This document shows positions 22,732 through 34,559 of a DNA stretch of 64,000 nucleotides, one piece after another. The position numbers and the translations under genes are program-made. The stretch spans positions 1-64,000 of the forward strand of contig CANXME010000550.1 of the NCBI GenBank assembly GCA_948144175.1. Direction: 5' to 3'. The notes under the pieces are model-generated. The model was not told the origin of the DNA. It saw nothing but the letters and a program-made list of their open reading frames with translations, and ran no database searches. Position 1 is the first letter of the stretch. Every line of letters starts with the position of its first letter. Source of the DNA: Closterium sp. NIES-65 (taxonomy: Eukaryota; Streptophyta; Zygnematophyceae; Desmidiales; Closteriaceae).

Positions 22732-22864
22732 TGTCAGAATGCTACATAGCTTATACATTTGTGTAGGCTATAGTGGGGTATCCCATAGGGGGTACAACAC
22801 AATTAGGGTTAGTACTTGTACTCACTCATTTCATAGTTGATTCATTCTCGTTTGACTTTCCTCA
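22732..22864 (+). repeat. 3' LTR of the copia element
   Basis: 133 bp, preceded by a purine-rich CTATGGGGGTG that serves as the polypurine tract, and followed by the target repeat GCCAG. Confidence 0.95.
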
Positions 22865-25215
22865 GCCAGCAAGTTCCTCATGAGCTCCCACGTGCTTGTG
22901 GAGCACAAGGTCTGTTCAGGGTGCTTTGTGCTTGCTTTTCAAGGAGGTGCATGTGCTGGCAGAGTTTTGCTGCAATTGCATGATGCTGGGGGGATGGCTG
23001 CAACTCTGCTGCTATGGGGTTAGGGGAAACTTTGGTGGAGGCAACCCGGATGACAAGCTTGGGTCCTCCCACCTGACACGTGAGTTGGCACTGGTGAGTA
23101 GCATTGAAATCGAGTAGGAGCACATATGGTCTGCAGTCACTGTATTCAAAAAGATATTCTCGCTCGTTCCTACCTCACAGCCACTGGAAGGAGCACTACA
23201 TATGAATAAGGCAATGAAAAGTTTTCTACTTTATGCGAATGTGGTGGTAAAACGCAAGATCCACATACATCCGGCAGCAAACTGGCATCTCCATGCGGAT
23301 TTGACAGATTGTGGCGAGGCATACACGCTCGTTCTGGCTCGATTGGTTGCGTATCATAAATGAGCCACAGGCTTAATTAGCTGCCCACTCATCTCGTCGG
23401 CCAGTCAGTTTGTTGTGCAATGGAACGACTAAGCTGGTCATAGGCCTATGCTCAAACCCACTATTCGTAGGAGCCTTGCAGTTGTGAGTCATTTCCAACA
23501 GCTCCAAATGCTCATACGGCCGAGCTTGGACCCTCTAGTCATGATGTAGTTCAAATTGAATGGCGTGGGACAGCGTGGTTGGGCCAGCCTGTTTGGAACA
23601 CGTTACGGACTGCCCTTTTTGCATGTACCGCTTGTCGATCTCAGCCTCGCAATTACTAGCCCGGCCTGTTGGGTCAGCTTGCTGCAGAAAATTCATGTAC
23701 AATGACTAGTTGTATCATGGTCTGAGCCCACCAACTAGTCGCCTTGGTGCAGATCTCTGACAAACTTGCTGTAGAACCGACCTACCATAGGCCGCCCCCC
23801 AGGCCCTGGGTTAGCGGGCTAGCTCAACCCAGCACCAGCCCGTGGTCATGCCTAGCATATATGCTTATTCTCAAATCAAGTTGACTTGGTGTCGCCATCG
23901 CAATCCCTCTAATTTCTGAACACGTACGATGTCATGTTGGCTCTCTTTCCCATTCCCTTCACGATACTCACAATGTCTGGAGGTTGCTTAGGCTACCGAT
24001 GGTGGATGGAATAGACCCACTCAGAGAATTGTCGTTAAGATACCTAATGATGCAACATATGAAGGGTGTATGGGCGCACATAAAGAAATACAGCAAGAAA
24101 AACAATACCTCAATTTATGGACACATGAGTATGGCTGCATATAAGGCAGATACGATCAAACCATTGCTACAGAGCGCATGAAAACGGTGCCATGAAAGTA
24201 ATAAAAAAAATAGAACTGAACTAAAATGTAGGAGAGGGATGAGTGAACATGACATGCTGATATGTGGTTTGTGATATAAGCTACCTATTCTAGAAGGTGC
24301 TTGATTGTGAGCACACCAGAAAGAAACTACTGAACTTTAACATCGAACCATCACACAATGCTGCAAGAAACAACCACTACATTTAATGAAAGCAAATGAA
24401 ACCAATTGAGGTAGTCTTAAGTGTTGAACAAGCACATAGTCACGACGCGTTACACACACTCAGTTTGGCAGTTATGGGTGGCTGCAAAAGTGGAAGACGC
24501 CACGACGAGATGTGAATGTGATCATAGGACGAGGTACCTAGCCTAGTAGGTACCTCCAGGTGTTAGCACAAACAGGAGATATCATAAGGGGTGCTGGTCT
24601 AAAATGCTACGCAAGCACACAAACACGTAGAGCCAAAGGAGCAGTGAGGAGTGCACCATGCAGACCGATGATGACCAGTTGCCAAAGTGGATAACCGGTT
24701 GTACATATGGTGCTTAAATAGTGAATGATGTGCCGGGGTAGCCGAATGTTAGCATTTTGACACTAGATAATGAATGGACAGATTGACCAACCCCTTATAT
24801 TATTGTCAATGTGCACAAAAATGCACATAACCTTGCCCATGTATCTTACCGCCAGATCAGGGGCACCCTGTGAGTCTAATGTGAAGTGATTCGCAGTAAA
24901 TCCCGCTCACCAGTGTGAGTGGTGAGACAGACCATCATGAGTTATGAACCACGAGTTAGTTACGAGCTACACTTCAGGACCATATAGTGAGCTACACTTC
25001 AGGACCATATAGTGAGGCTAATGTGGAGCGATTTGCAGCAAATCCTGCTCACCACTGTGAGTGGCGAGACGGACCGGCTCACAATGGTGACAGGTCGCTG
25101 TGGGCACACAGGAGGAATGGCTGCATCCTCTCTCTGCTAGATCAGGGGCACCTTACATCCCAAGTACCTCGCATTCGCGCTGGCGCAGATACTCCCTCCT
25201 CCTCATGCATAGCTT
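22865..25215. repeat. segmental duplication, copy A (pairs with 35478-37024)
   Basis: Together with 15037-15381 on the other side of the copia element, this block aligns in order and orientation with 35478-37024. Shared landmarks include TCCACCCCGAATGGATCTCG, the GAGGAGGCCAGCAAG insertion site, the LRR exon and GGGGTAGCCGAA. Copy B lacks the equivalent of roughly 22900-23585 and of other internal parts. Confidence 0.8.
23972..24043 (-). CDS. LRR exon (72 bp)
   Basis: The acceptor ATTAG precedes the exon and GTGAGT follows it. It encodes one plant-type repeat, YLNDNSLSGSIPSTIGSLSN then LQTL. Phase and length match the three LRR exons of the receptor kinase downstream, so it could be spliced to them. 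Confidence 0.65.
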
Positions 25216-26640
25216 CGTGTAACTCGAATTTCGAACCATGATAGTTGGTCTCTTATGCTCCCACTACAGGTTTGCACACGCGTCTGCCCAGTGATGCTGC
25301 CTCCCTTGGTCCCAGACGCACTCTTCCCTCTGGGGGTGAAAATTACTCGTCCACATTTCCTCCTAGGACCCAGCTGCTGAGAATGATGCCATACCAGTCT
25401 CCATTATTTGTGGACCAGCAAGCAGTGCTGCAGCTGAGAGGATGGAGCTCGCTTGAGGCCATCGAACGCTCACCAAGAGGCCAGGAAGCTTCTTTGTGAG
25501 CTCCCTCGTGCTTGTGGAGCACCCAAACATGGGATCGGTAAGGGGGCTTGCTGCTGGTGTCCCAAGGAGGTGTGTGTGCTGGCAAGGTTTCTTCTACGGT
25601 TGCATCATACTGGGGGGCTGGCCGTGAATTTGCTGGGAGGCTGGAGGTATCCCTGGTGGAACACACACATAAGGTGACTCGGATGACAAGGTTGGGTCTT
25701 TTTACCTGACATGTGAGTTGAGGTGGATAAACCCTTGACGCTGGTGAATAACATTGTATCTGAATAAGACCAAACGTGGTCTCCATCCGGAGTGGACATT
25801 TAGCTCAAAAAGGACCCAAAGGAGATCGTGATCTTATTGTTTGTCACCCAAGTGTGCACACTGACAGTTTTAAAAACCATTAACGCTTCCATATCCACGA
25901 TCCTGATGGTTAAGAAGTGGACGGCACGTGACTTGCAAGGTTCCTCACACGGCTTGGCCACGTGAGTGGCAGTGGCAAGTGGCACCGAGATTGTAAGTCA
26001 TACCCTGCTGAGAGGACACCATCGTTGTCTGTGTCTTCGGTGATTTGCACCACTAGTGAGTGCTTTGTCGATCCCCATCACAGAGGAAAGCTCTCTCACC
26101 ACGTCACCATGGGCGAGCGGGAGAGATCTCTCTCACATCTGATCTGACGGACTGCGACGAGCCATGCCTGCTTGTCCTGGCTCACGTATGTCACACAGGC
26201 CAAATCAGCCGCCCACTTGGCTGGTCTGCGAGTCAGCTCATTGTGGACCGAAACAACCTTGATGTGAATGGAACATAAGCACACTCCCAGTCAAAGGCGT
26301 CATGAGTGCATTAGCCATGTTCATATGGCTGAATTAGGGCACGCACGGTCGGGCCAGCCTCTGATGCATATGGGCTTGCAAATGGGCTGATCGTGCAGAA
26401 CTTGTTGCAAGTTCAGCACGATCGGCCCAGCCAATTTGCAAGCACGAACATCTCTCTGCACTGCAAAAAGGTCATGTACTATGGCCAGTCCTATGCTCTT
26501 TGCCAGATCGACACGGATCAAACCAGCGTATTGCCGTCCTTGTGCAAATTCGTGGGCGAACCCCAGCCTATCTCCTTGCGGCAGTCCTCTCCATCACAGG
26601 CCGGCTTGCTAATTTCAGTATGTATATGAGATTAGGAAGA

Positions 26641-26665
26641 TATATATATATATATTTATATATTG
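26641..26665. repeat. AT dinucleotide run
   Basis: TATATATA run with a short interruption. Confidence 0.8.
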
Positions 26666-26717
26666 TTAATAAAGAGGGCTACCTTAGGTTTGATAAGAGG
26701 ATTCCTGTTCTTTTATT

Positions 26718-26793
26718 AAAGCTCACTTAGGTTTGACCAAATATGAGGGCAGCTTAAAGCTCACTTAGGTTTGACCAAATATGAGGGCAGCTT
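26718..26793. repeat. 38-bp perfect tandem duplication
   Basis: AAAGCTCACTTAGGTTTGAC and the 18 bases after it occur twice, back to back (26718-26755, 26756-26793). A related TTTGACCAACGATGATGGCA occurs near 37553 in another module. Confidence 0.9.
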
Positions 26794-27282
26794 GAGAATG
26801 GTTGGATTTGGTATGACGAACTGATGGTAGCTATATCTCATGGCCATGGGTCGTCATCCTTCACTGCTGGCTTGATTTCAAGGAACATCACTCTCAATAT
26901 CCTGCTCACGCATGAAGAAAAATGAGTCTCCCTAGCCCATGCATCATAATTGTTTGAACATTGCAGGACTTTATTGTGAGGCTAATGTGCAGAGATCGGG
27001 GGCAGACCCTGGTTAACAGGAGGAAACCACTGTGAGTGGCAGGCTGGACTGGTGATGCGTCACCGCGGGCGGGAGAGATCTCCCTCGCAAGTGCTCTGCC
27101 AATTTTGGTCACTGCCATGCACCGCCTCCCTTCCCGGCCTTGAGTTTCAAAGTGCAAAGTGGTTCAATCATGTGGGCCAAAGTATACCTGCTTAGCGAAG
27201 CCCAAATCCAGCTTAATCTGTAGTTTCAAGAATGATTAGCCATGCAAATGAAAGTTATCGATTAAATTCCTTGGATACGGAC

Positions 27283-27354
27283 AGGTATTCAAGGCTGATC
27301 ATGTTGCCGATGGTGGATGAAATCGAACAACTGAAATTGTTAATTGATAGATTC
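27283..27354 (-). CDS. LRR exon (72 bp), diverged
   Basis: The acceptor ATCAG and donor GTCCGT border 72 open bases encoding NLSINNFSCSISSTIGNM then ISLEYL. The usual GxIP positions are changed to CSIS, so this repeat is under weaker constraint. The intact hAT element is inserted about 10 bp upstream of the acceptor (TSD from 27364), inside the intron. Confidence 0.6.
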
Positions 27355-27944
27355 CTGATGGTACATACAACTAGGGATGAGCAAAATCCCGAATGCCTGT
27401 TCGGTTCGCCTCGAACAACAGGCAATTTTTTTTGCCAGAATTGTTCGGGCCGAACATGTTCGGTGTTCGGCCGAACATGTTCGACGTTCGCCCCAGAATT
27501 TCGGGTCTCCAAGCCGAATACGAACATGTTCGTGTTCGACTTGGGGGCCACGCGAACACCAAAAAGGTTCGCGTCAAAATTGGCCGCGACCAGATTTAGG
27601 TCGCGGCCAATTTGTGTTTGAGCTCATTTCGTGAGGTCAAACTCAGAACTTGTTTTCGCCTTAGCGCTCCCTCACACAGCCGCCCTAGCCTCCTTGTTCT
27701 AGGTGCAAGCAAGTGCACGCTGATACTTGCAATGTACACTGACATTAGATCTATGCATAGGGTTTAACGTAGTGTAGGGTGTTTAGGGTTACTATTTAGG
27801 TTCAGCCAGCATCTCCGCAAAGGGCTCAAGTAGGGCGTATCCTACGCCGTAGGATTCGGATCGGGCATTTCAGAGACCTAACTGTGCAGGATAACGTTTA
27901 GGAACGTGCGGCACCATCCAACGCTACCGTTGCAGGAAGGGTGT

Positions 27945-27958
27945 TTTAGGGTTTAGGG
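27945..27958 (+). promoter_or_regulatory. double telo-box upstream of hAT transposase
   Basis: TTTAGGG occurs twice in tandem 14 bp before the ATG, with more single AGGGTTT words at 27767-27800. In plants such telo-boxes are promoter or 5' UTR elements of genes active in dividing cells. The regulatory role here is inferred. Confidence 0.45.
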
Positions 27959-27972
27959 TCGAGGGCGGAGTT

Positions 27973-30900
27973 ATGGCTTCCAGGGCTGGTGGATCCATAG
28001 GCCGAGGTGCAGGCAGGGCTCAGCGCAGCGCACCGGGATCTCCACCACGACCTATGCAGGGGCGAGTAGGGGATGGACCGGGAGGAGCCGGCGCGATCTT
28101 CGTTGGGGGGTTGCTTACCGTACCGGCGCCGACCTCTCGTCGCTCTTTCCGTTACGACGGCCCTCGACCCCCTCCTTCGGGGCAGACGCAGACGCAGCCG
28201 GAGAGCGGCAGTGAGGAGGAGGATGAGGAGGAGGATGGTGAGGGCGAGAAGGAGGAGGACACTGAGGGGAGCGGGGATGACAGCGAGGCGGCGTGGAACC
28301 CAGAGACGCATGGCGGTGGGGAGGGGGGAGATGATGATGATGAAGACCACGAGATGGATGGGTTGGAGCCAGAGGGGCGGGAGGAGGAGGTGGGAGAGGG
28401 TGGTGGAAGGGCGGCGACAGAGGCGGGATCACAGCATGTGCGTGAAGGGGGAGGGAGCGTGGGGGTTAAGGTGGGGGGGAGAAAGGCCGTGACCATTAGG
28501 GAGCCGAGGCAGAGGAAGAAGGCCAACAAGTTGAGGGAGCGGGCGTATCCCTGCACGTTCACTGGGGAGCCCTTGGGCGAGGGTGTGATCGCTCCCGAGT
28601 TCCTAGACGAGGACGGAGGGTCCGAGAGTAGTAAGGGGACTGGCAAGGGTAATAGGAAGCCGGGGTGGCAAGTAATGATGTTCGGACCGTTAGGGGCAGA
28701 CGATAAGCGTCAGTGCAAGATTTGCACAAACAGGATTTCGCGGAAGCAATCCACAACAACCCTGGGCGAGCGGCACTTTGCGAGCTTCCACACTGCGCAC
28801 ATGCATGTGTGGCATCACCGTTACCACACCCCATCCGTTCACTTGCCAGGGGAGACGTTTCCCCGTGGGGGCTACAAGGGAGTGCCGGATGGCTACGTAT
28901 ATCAGTGGCCACATGCCAAGACTTGGCCGCAGCTCGCCAAGGAGAAAGGGATGGCGATTGGTGGAGGTCATGGTTCAGGCGGGATGGAGCGGTGGATGAC
29001 AACCAAACTGACCTCGGTGCAGCTACGGCAGGCGATCACAAAGCTGGTGGTCACCTGCGACCTCCCCTTCCGCATCGTCGAGGCCGAGGCTGTAAGTGCC
29101 CCATCCCATCCCATGCATGATTGGGCAAGCATGTGGTTAGTGGACGGGTCTGTCCCTTTGTGTTTTGACTGTTTGCGCGTGGCCCAGTGCAGTGCTATAT
29201 TATTTTCATCCCATCCCCCTGACGTTTACTCCCCTCTCCCCCCTTGTCTCTACCCCTCTCCAGTTTCGTGAGCTACTCATCCTGCTAAACCGCAACTGCG
29301 CGCAGAAGAACTTCATCCCCTCGCGCTGGACGGTTTCCCGCGACACAGTGGTGTATGCGGCTGCCGCTCTTCAGTCAGCCATTGCGGAGATGCTGACGAA
29401 GGAGGGGGAGCTGGGGTGCAGGGTGTCGTTCACCATCGACATGTGGACGTCGCCCAACAACAGGGCGTGGCTAGTGGTAACAGGTCACTGGATCGACGAG
29501 AATTACCAGCTGCGCACAATGGTGTTTGAATTCCGCGAGATTCACGGGCGTCACACGGGCAAGCACATGGCGAGGGTGGTTGAGGAGACGGTGGTGCAGT
29601 GGGGGTTGGAGACGCGTTGTCTTGGGTTCACCTTAGACAACGCCTCCAGCAACACTGCCGCTTTCAGGTGGATGTCGGAGGAGGGTGGTGGCCAGTGCTT
29701 CTTCAGCTCGCGCATGCACTTACGGTACGAAAGGGAGTGTGCGATGAGGGAGTCTGGGTGCGTCGTTCCTGTGAACATGTTGTGGTTGTAGTACGGGCGG
29801 GTGGGCCTATGCGGCTTGAGAGTGGTAGTGTTTCTCGGGTCTATGCCAATGTGTACTCACACTTCCCTTTCTCTCCGCCATTAATGTTTTGTGATGTGCG
29901 CAGATGCCTGGCACACGTGATCAACCTTGCTGTGAAGGCAGCACTCGCTGTGACCGCCATCCGCAAGTTGCTGAAGATTCTGAGAGAGATGGCGTCGTGG
30001 ATAGGCTTCTCGCCGCAGCGCTCAGGGAAGTTCTTGGGCCTTCAGCGGACCCTGAACGCGCAGGGCAACCCCGCCAAACCGAAGCCGGCATTGAAGCTGG
30101 TGCAGGACAGTCCCACACGCTGGGGGTCGACCCACGACATGGTCGAGCGAGCTGGGGTTCTGCAGGAACCCATCTCTGTCTTCTTTGCCCAGACACAGGT
30201 GTGTGTGTGTGTGCCAGGTGTTGTGTATGCGGTTTTATGTGTTGGTATGTCGGTCGGGGTGTTTTGTTCTGGGACTTGCACCACTGTTGACCATGCTTGA
30301 CTAAACTTATCGGACCTCCAACAACCTCAACCACCCCACTTTCCACCCTAACACCCGCCCACCCATACGTTCTACCCGACAGGGCGTGTCGAAGGCTGAC
30401 AAGGCGAAGATGGACACCTTGCGCCTGACGGACGCAGACTCGGAGACTCTGCATTCTGTCAAGACCTTCCTCAGCCCATTCGCCAAAGTCTCAAAGGCCG
30501 CGGAGGGAGCGGCGTACCCTACAGTGGCGATGGTCCTGCCGTACTACAACGGCCTGATCGACGCTATGGAGTCGCGCCTTGCCAAGGGGCCATTGGCTAC
30601 GCTGAAGCCGATGATTGAGGCGGCGCTGGGTCTCTTGAAGAAGTATGAACTGATGTCAAGCAACGAGTTGTGGATCGCGACCTTCCTGGACCCTTCCATG
30701 AAGGCGGCGTGGGTCGACGACGCGCACTGGGAGACGCTGCATCCCGATACCGACCGGAGGGCGAGGCCTCGTCCCTTGTCAGGCGAGGTGATCCAGCTGG
30801 TTCGCGAGCGCGTGGCCGAGTACCAGGCCCGGGCTGCAGCGATTGCCCCTCGGCCGACCTTACTTGCCCCAGTGACGGAGGAGGAGGAGGGAGACGCGGC

Positions 30901-31450
30901 GGATGACGACGAAGACGCCGAGTTTCTCCCTAGTCGCCGACGCCTTGCGGCGCGTCTGTCGGCGAGCCAGGAGGCGGGGAGGGGTGGGATGGTGCAGGAT
31001 GACGAGGTTGGCAGGTACTTATCTGAGAGGGTGCGGTGCGACGTGTCAGCGTTGGAGTATTGGCGCAGCACCACCAACATGCAGACGCTGAGGCGCATGG
31101 CCCAGGATTATCTTGCCATCCCTGCCACGTCCGCGTCGAGCGAGCGCGTGTTCTCCCTCGGCCGCAACCTCATTTCCTGGAAGCGGCACCGCCTAGCCTC
31201 TCAGAGGACGCGAGCTTCCATGATTCTCAGATCATGGTACACCTCACACCCTGGACAGAGGATAGGCGAGGGCCGCCGTGCAAAAGGCGAGGCACCACCA
31301 GAGTTCGCCATTGAAGGCAAGGGGGAGGAGGAGGACGACGAGTGGGAGGAGGAGGAGGGGGAGGAGGAGGAGCAGGAGGGGGTGGGTGCTGGCGACACCT
31401 CTGACGCGGAGCATGCTGTTGTTGGTAGTAGCAGTGGTGTGCAGGCGTAG
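27973..31450 (+). CDS. hAT-family transposase, four exons, about 980 residues
   Basis: Exons 27973-29091, 29264-29724, 29904-30198, 30383-31450; the lengths sum to 2943 nt with all phases kept (donors GTAAGT, GTACGA, GTGTGT, GTCCGT-free). An acidic, low-complexity N-terminus is followed by a BED-type zinc finger near residues 248-272 (CKIC, then HFASFH). The RNase-H-like core has DMWTSP (about 432) and LDNASSN (about 498), HLRCLAHVINLAV across the second intron, and near the C-terminus the hATC dimerisation region with LAIPATSASSERVFS, whose Glu is the third catalytic residue. Cut-and-paste transposase acting on the element's TIRs. No disabling change is seen. Confidence 0.92.
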
Positions 31451-31815
31451 GATTTAATTTGACAGTGACTTTTATATAGGCAAAACATGATGGTGTGGTA
31501 TGCTGGTGTGCGTTGCATGAACACATATACACCCTCCACCCCCCCATCTATCTTCCCAACCCTCCAGATTCCATGTTTGACCAATGTGATTATAACGAAA
31601 TTGCCCACGGGCGAACTTGAACATGTTCGGTTCGAACATGTTCGAGTTCGCCCACATATACCAAATGTTCGCCCCCATGGGCGAACGGCGAACACCTCCT
31701 GCTAGCCAAATTATTCGCCGAACCGAACCTTGTTCGGTTCGGGAAATGGTGATGTTCGAGCGAACTCGAACCCGAGCGTGTTCGAGTTCGCCCTTTGCTC
31801 ATCCCTACATACAAC

Positions 31816-34260
31816 CAAAGGGGGCCAAGAAAGAGAGAGATAGAGTCAGTAGTTGGTGGGAGAGGGGAGTGGAAACAGAATGTGTAAAATCCAAGAGTGT
31901 TAAACTCGTACTTATACTAGCTTACACACACGATAATAGGAGGTGTTGGAAGTGGAAGTTGTTCCGCTCAAATTTCAAGTACCTATCCCAATAAGTGCCT
32001 CCAAGCGTGAGCGCAAACATGTTTCCTATACTTAAGTTCGACTTTCTACCACATTTTTATAAGGAGCAAACATCACAAGAATGGACAACAAGAGATGCCA
32101 TGATTGGGGCTGTTCTGAATGTTGCATAAGCACGCAAACATGTGTACACCAAAGCAGGGGTGAAAAGTATAGCCTGCAGATTGATGACAAGAGGCTAAAG
32201 TGGATCACCAGATAGACAAATGTGCTTGAGACGCTGAGCTGGGATGGCCAAATGTTAACATTTAGACCGTGAGTGCAAAATGGACAACACAACCCTTGAA
32301 AATGTTTGTCCATGTACATGAGAAAACAATTTGGAGGCTCCGCTTGTGGGGCCTGATAGCCTAGCATTTCTTCATAGTTGAGGTTGTGACTACCAACAGA
32401 TCTATAGAGATAAGCACGCGAAATCATGGTTACAGCACTTACTCCAAGGGGGAATACAAGATCCCAATCTCCCATTGCAGATTCAGAGGGGAATGGCAAG
32501 TTTTACAAGCTCAAAAGGGATGTATGCAGTCACAAGTGAAACCGGGGCCGGTTGGATTAAATTTTATCTTCACAGTTATACAGGTGTATATCTTGCTCAT
32601 CTGGCAATGAGTGAGCGTTTGGAACAGATTGGCCTTAAGATTTATCATCTAGCGGATTTGATGGGAAGATGGTTCATGAGAAAAATTGGTGAGCTCACGA
32701 TTAGCTTAGTGTTTACCATTTCAGAGAGAGGCGGCTTATTAGTAGTTGGTGGAGCTAAGACTCGATCAGGAAGTAATGGCGTCTTAGAGTATGCTGGAAC
32801 TCATGGAAGTTATTTGTGGTCTTCTTGGGACTTTTCTCTTCATGACAAGTCTAATCTGAGAGGTTTTCGCTTTCACTCCTTCCATGTATGGAGGATTCAA
32901 CAACTCCCTATGTGGAGAGTTCGGCTACAGACCCATCCCGACCCGACCCAATTTTCCTGACCCGGCCTTTTACAGATGGGTCATTTTCGAACAGGGCCTC
33001 GGTCAGGTCAACCCGAACCAGGGTCGGGTGTTTATTTGTACCCTCTTCTTGCCAGCCAATCTGAGCGGATCGGCGGTTTCACCTGCCGATCTGCCTGGAT
33101 CGGGAAATTCCAAAGCTCACCGCTGATTCACCACTGAGGTTCTCCCGTGCGGGCCAATGTGCCTCATACTTCTATGAGCTTAATTTCTTACGTGAGCATC
33201 TTCCGACTCACTCCCCTACTTGAACGTCATCACAGGACTGAGCGCAGAGTGCTCGTTGGTCAATACGCTGGTTTCGCAGCACGAGGCATATGCCTGCCCA
33301 TCCGGACGGGCCCCACACCTACCGAACCTTGTCGTGGGTGCAATGTACCCGGTGCATCATCTGTGTTGGTAGCTGATACCTCAGTCCTTGGACGAGATTC
33401 CCCTGGTTATGCTAGCATTGGTCCAGAGGGGGAATGTTGGCTGACTCTCTCGCCAGTCCAAGGGCACCTTCCACCCCAAATGCACCGGTCCAAGAACAAC
33501 CTTGCGACACATAGATTATTGTGAGATTTACGTGGCCATCATGATTAAATATCTACACCCAGTATTACCACAAGCTTTTACCCTCGGATCGTAAAAAAGG
33601 TCGCAAGGATCCTGGGCATGTCGTACGAGGTTTGCGCGGGGCTATGATTCAAGGCAAACCAGTGCAGTTCGACCTTTGACAGGCTGGCCGGATTCGGACA
33701 GGCTCGCCAATTGTTCAGCCCAGACCAAGTTTTCATGTTTGCTTATGCCTCGCGCGGGGTACATTACTGGTGATGGCATCCGTCCTTCGCACATACTCGT
33801 GCGTTGTTGGTAGGACCCATATATTGGTGTATAGGGGGAATGGCGCCAGAATCTCCCCACCACTTCAGTTCCAGAGAATTTCACGCTCAATCTCGTGCCC
33901 ACGTTTGGAAGATTCAAAATCTCTCTTGCCCATATACCTAGAAATTTGAACATTACAGGGTCTTGTCGCGAGGCTAATGAGCAGAGATCGACAGTAGACC
34001 CCCGGTACCCAAGAGGTCACCACTCTGATTTGCGGCCTGGACTGGTGAAACGTCACATGGGCAGGAGAGATTTCCCTCGTATCTGCTGTGCCAATGTTGG
34101 TCACCGCCATGCACCGTCTCCTTCCCCAGCCAGGGCTAAAGTGCACAGTGCTTCAGCCATGTGGGCAAAAGTGTACTTGGTTAGCAAAACCCGCTCGATA
34201 CCTAAGTTCGGGCCTAGGCTACTAAGCCTAGGCCCCACCTCTTAACTCACTTATTCTCTT
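31816..34260. other. decayed module sequence, no clear gene
   Basis: 32090-32290 is a diverged copy of 24560-24780, and 33840-34180 is a diverged copy of 14600-14890. The reading frames are short. It appears to continue the minus-strand receptor-kinase modules interrupted by the hAT element. Confidence 0.5.
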
Positions 34261-34329
34261 GACATGGAATCGGAGCATTTTTACGACTTGGCCTGTGTGC
34301 CCGCCTTACGCTTCCGCGATGAGTTTTCG

Positions 34330-34559
34330 GTCGCGCGCCTAGGGCGCGTGACGATTTTTTAATTAGTCCCGCCCACGGGTGTGTGGCTCCTTCTCTGCCC
34401 GTCGCGCGCCCCGTGGCACGCGACGGTGCCCTTCATCTGCCCATCGTGCGCCCCGTGGCACACGATGGTGCCCTGCTCGTCGTGCGCCCCTAGGCGCACG
34501 ATCGGGCCTGTTTTCTTCTTCTACCCGTCGTGCGCCCCGTGGCACTGGCCCGCGACGGG
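34330..34559. repeat. array of five GC-rich hairpins with variable stems
   Basis: Hairpins at 34330-34352, 34399-34426, 34441-34468, 34480-34501 and 34524-34559. The middle ones share a GCGCCCCGTGGCAC core. Stem bases differ between units while remaining paired, for example CCGTCGCG/CGCGACGG against CCATCGTG/CACGATGG. The first is followed by a T-run. The function is unknown. Confidence 0.75.

Larger units (their letters stand above)
15382..22864 (+). mobile_element. Ty1/copia LTR retrotransposon, full length, mutated
   Basis: The element is bounded by 133-bp LTRs (TGTCAG...CTCA) and a 5-bp target duplication GCCAG (15377-15381, 22865-22869). Its order is primer-binding site, GC-rich leader, gag, protease, integrase, RT, RNase H, 3' LTR, and this domain order defines the copia superfamily. 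The LTRs differ at two positions, both C/T, so the insertion is young. The coding region nevertheless has at least two frameshifts and about eight in-frame stops. It lies antisense to the LRR-kinase modules and interrupts a duplicated block whose uninterrupted copy is at 35.8 kb. Confidence 0.95.
25216..27282. other. diverged module sequence, no clear gene
   Basis: Blocks at 25560-25790 and 26140-26260 are diverged copies of 22940-23130 and 23310-23410. The block at 26880-27190 is a diverged copy of 14600-14890. I read this as another decayed receptor-kinase module on the minus strand; no complete exon other than the next LRR is evident. Confidence 0.5.
27372..31807 (+). mobile_element. autonomous hAT transposon, intact
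   Basis: 4436 bp with the perfect 14-bp TIR TAGGGATGAGCAAA / TTTGCTCATCCCTA, flanked by the perfect 8-bp target repeat CATACAAC (27364-27371 and 31808-31815). Subterminal regions (27385-27560, 31610-31800) are crowded with TTCG/CGAAC words, such as GTTCGGCCGAAC, which are the likely transposase-binding sites. It contains one transposase gene with an uninterrupted spliced frame. The exact TSD and TIRs argue for a recent insertion. Confidence 0.95.
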
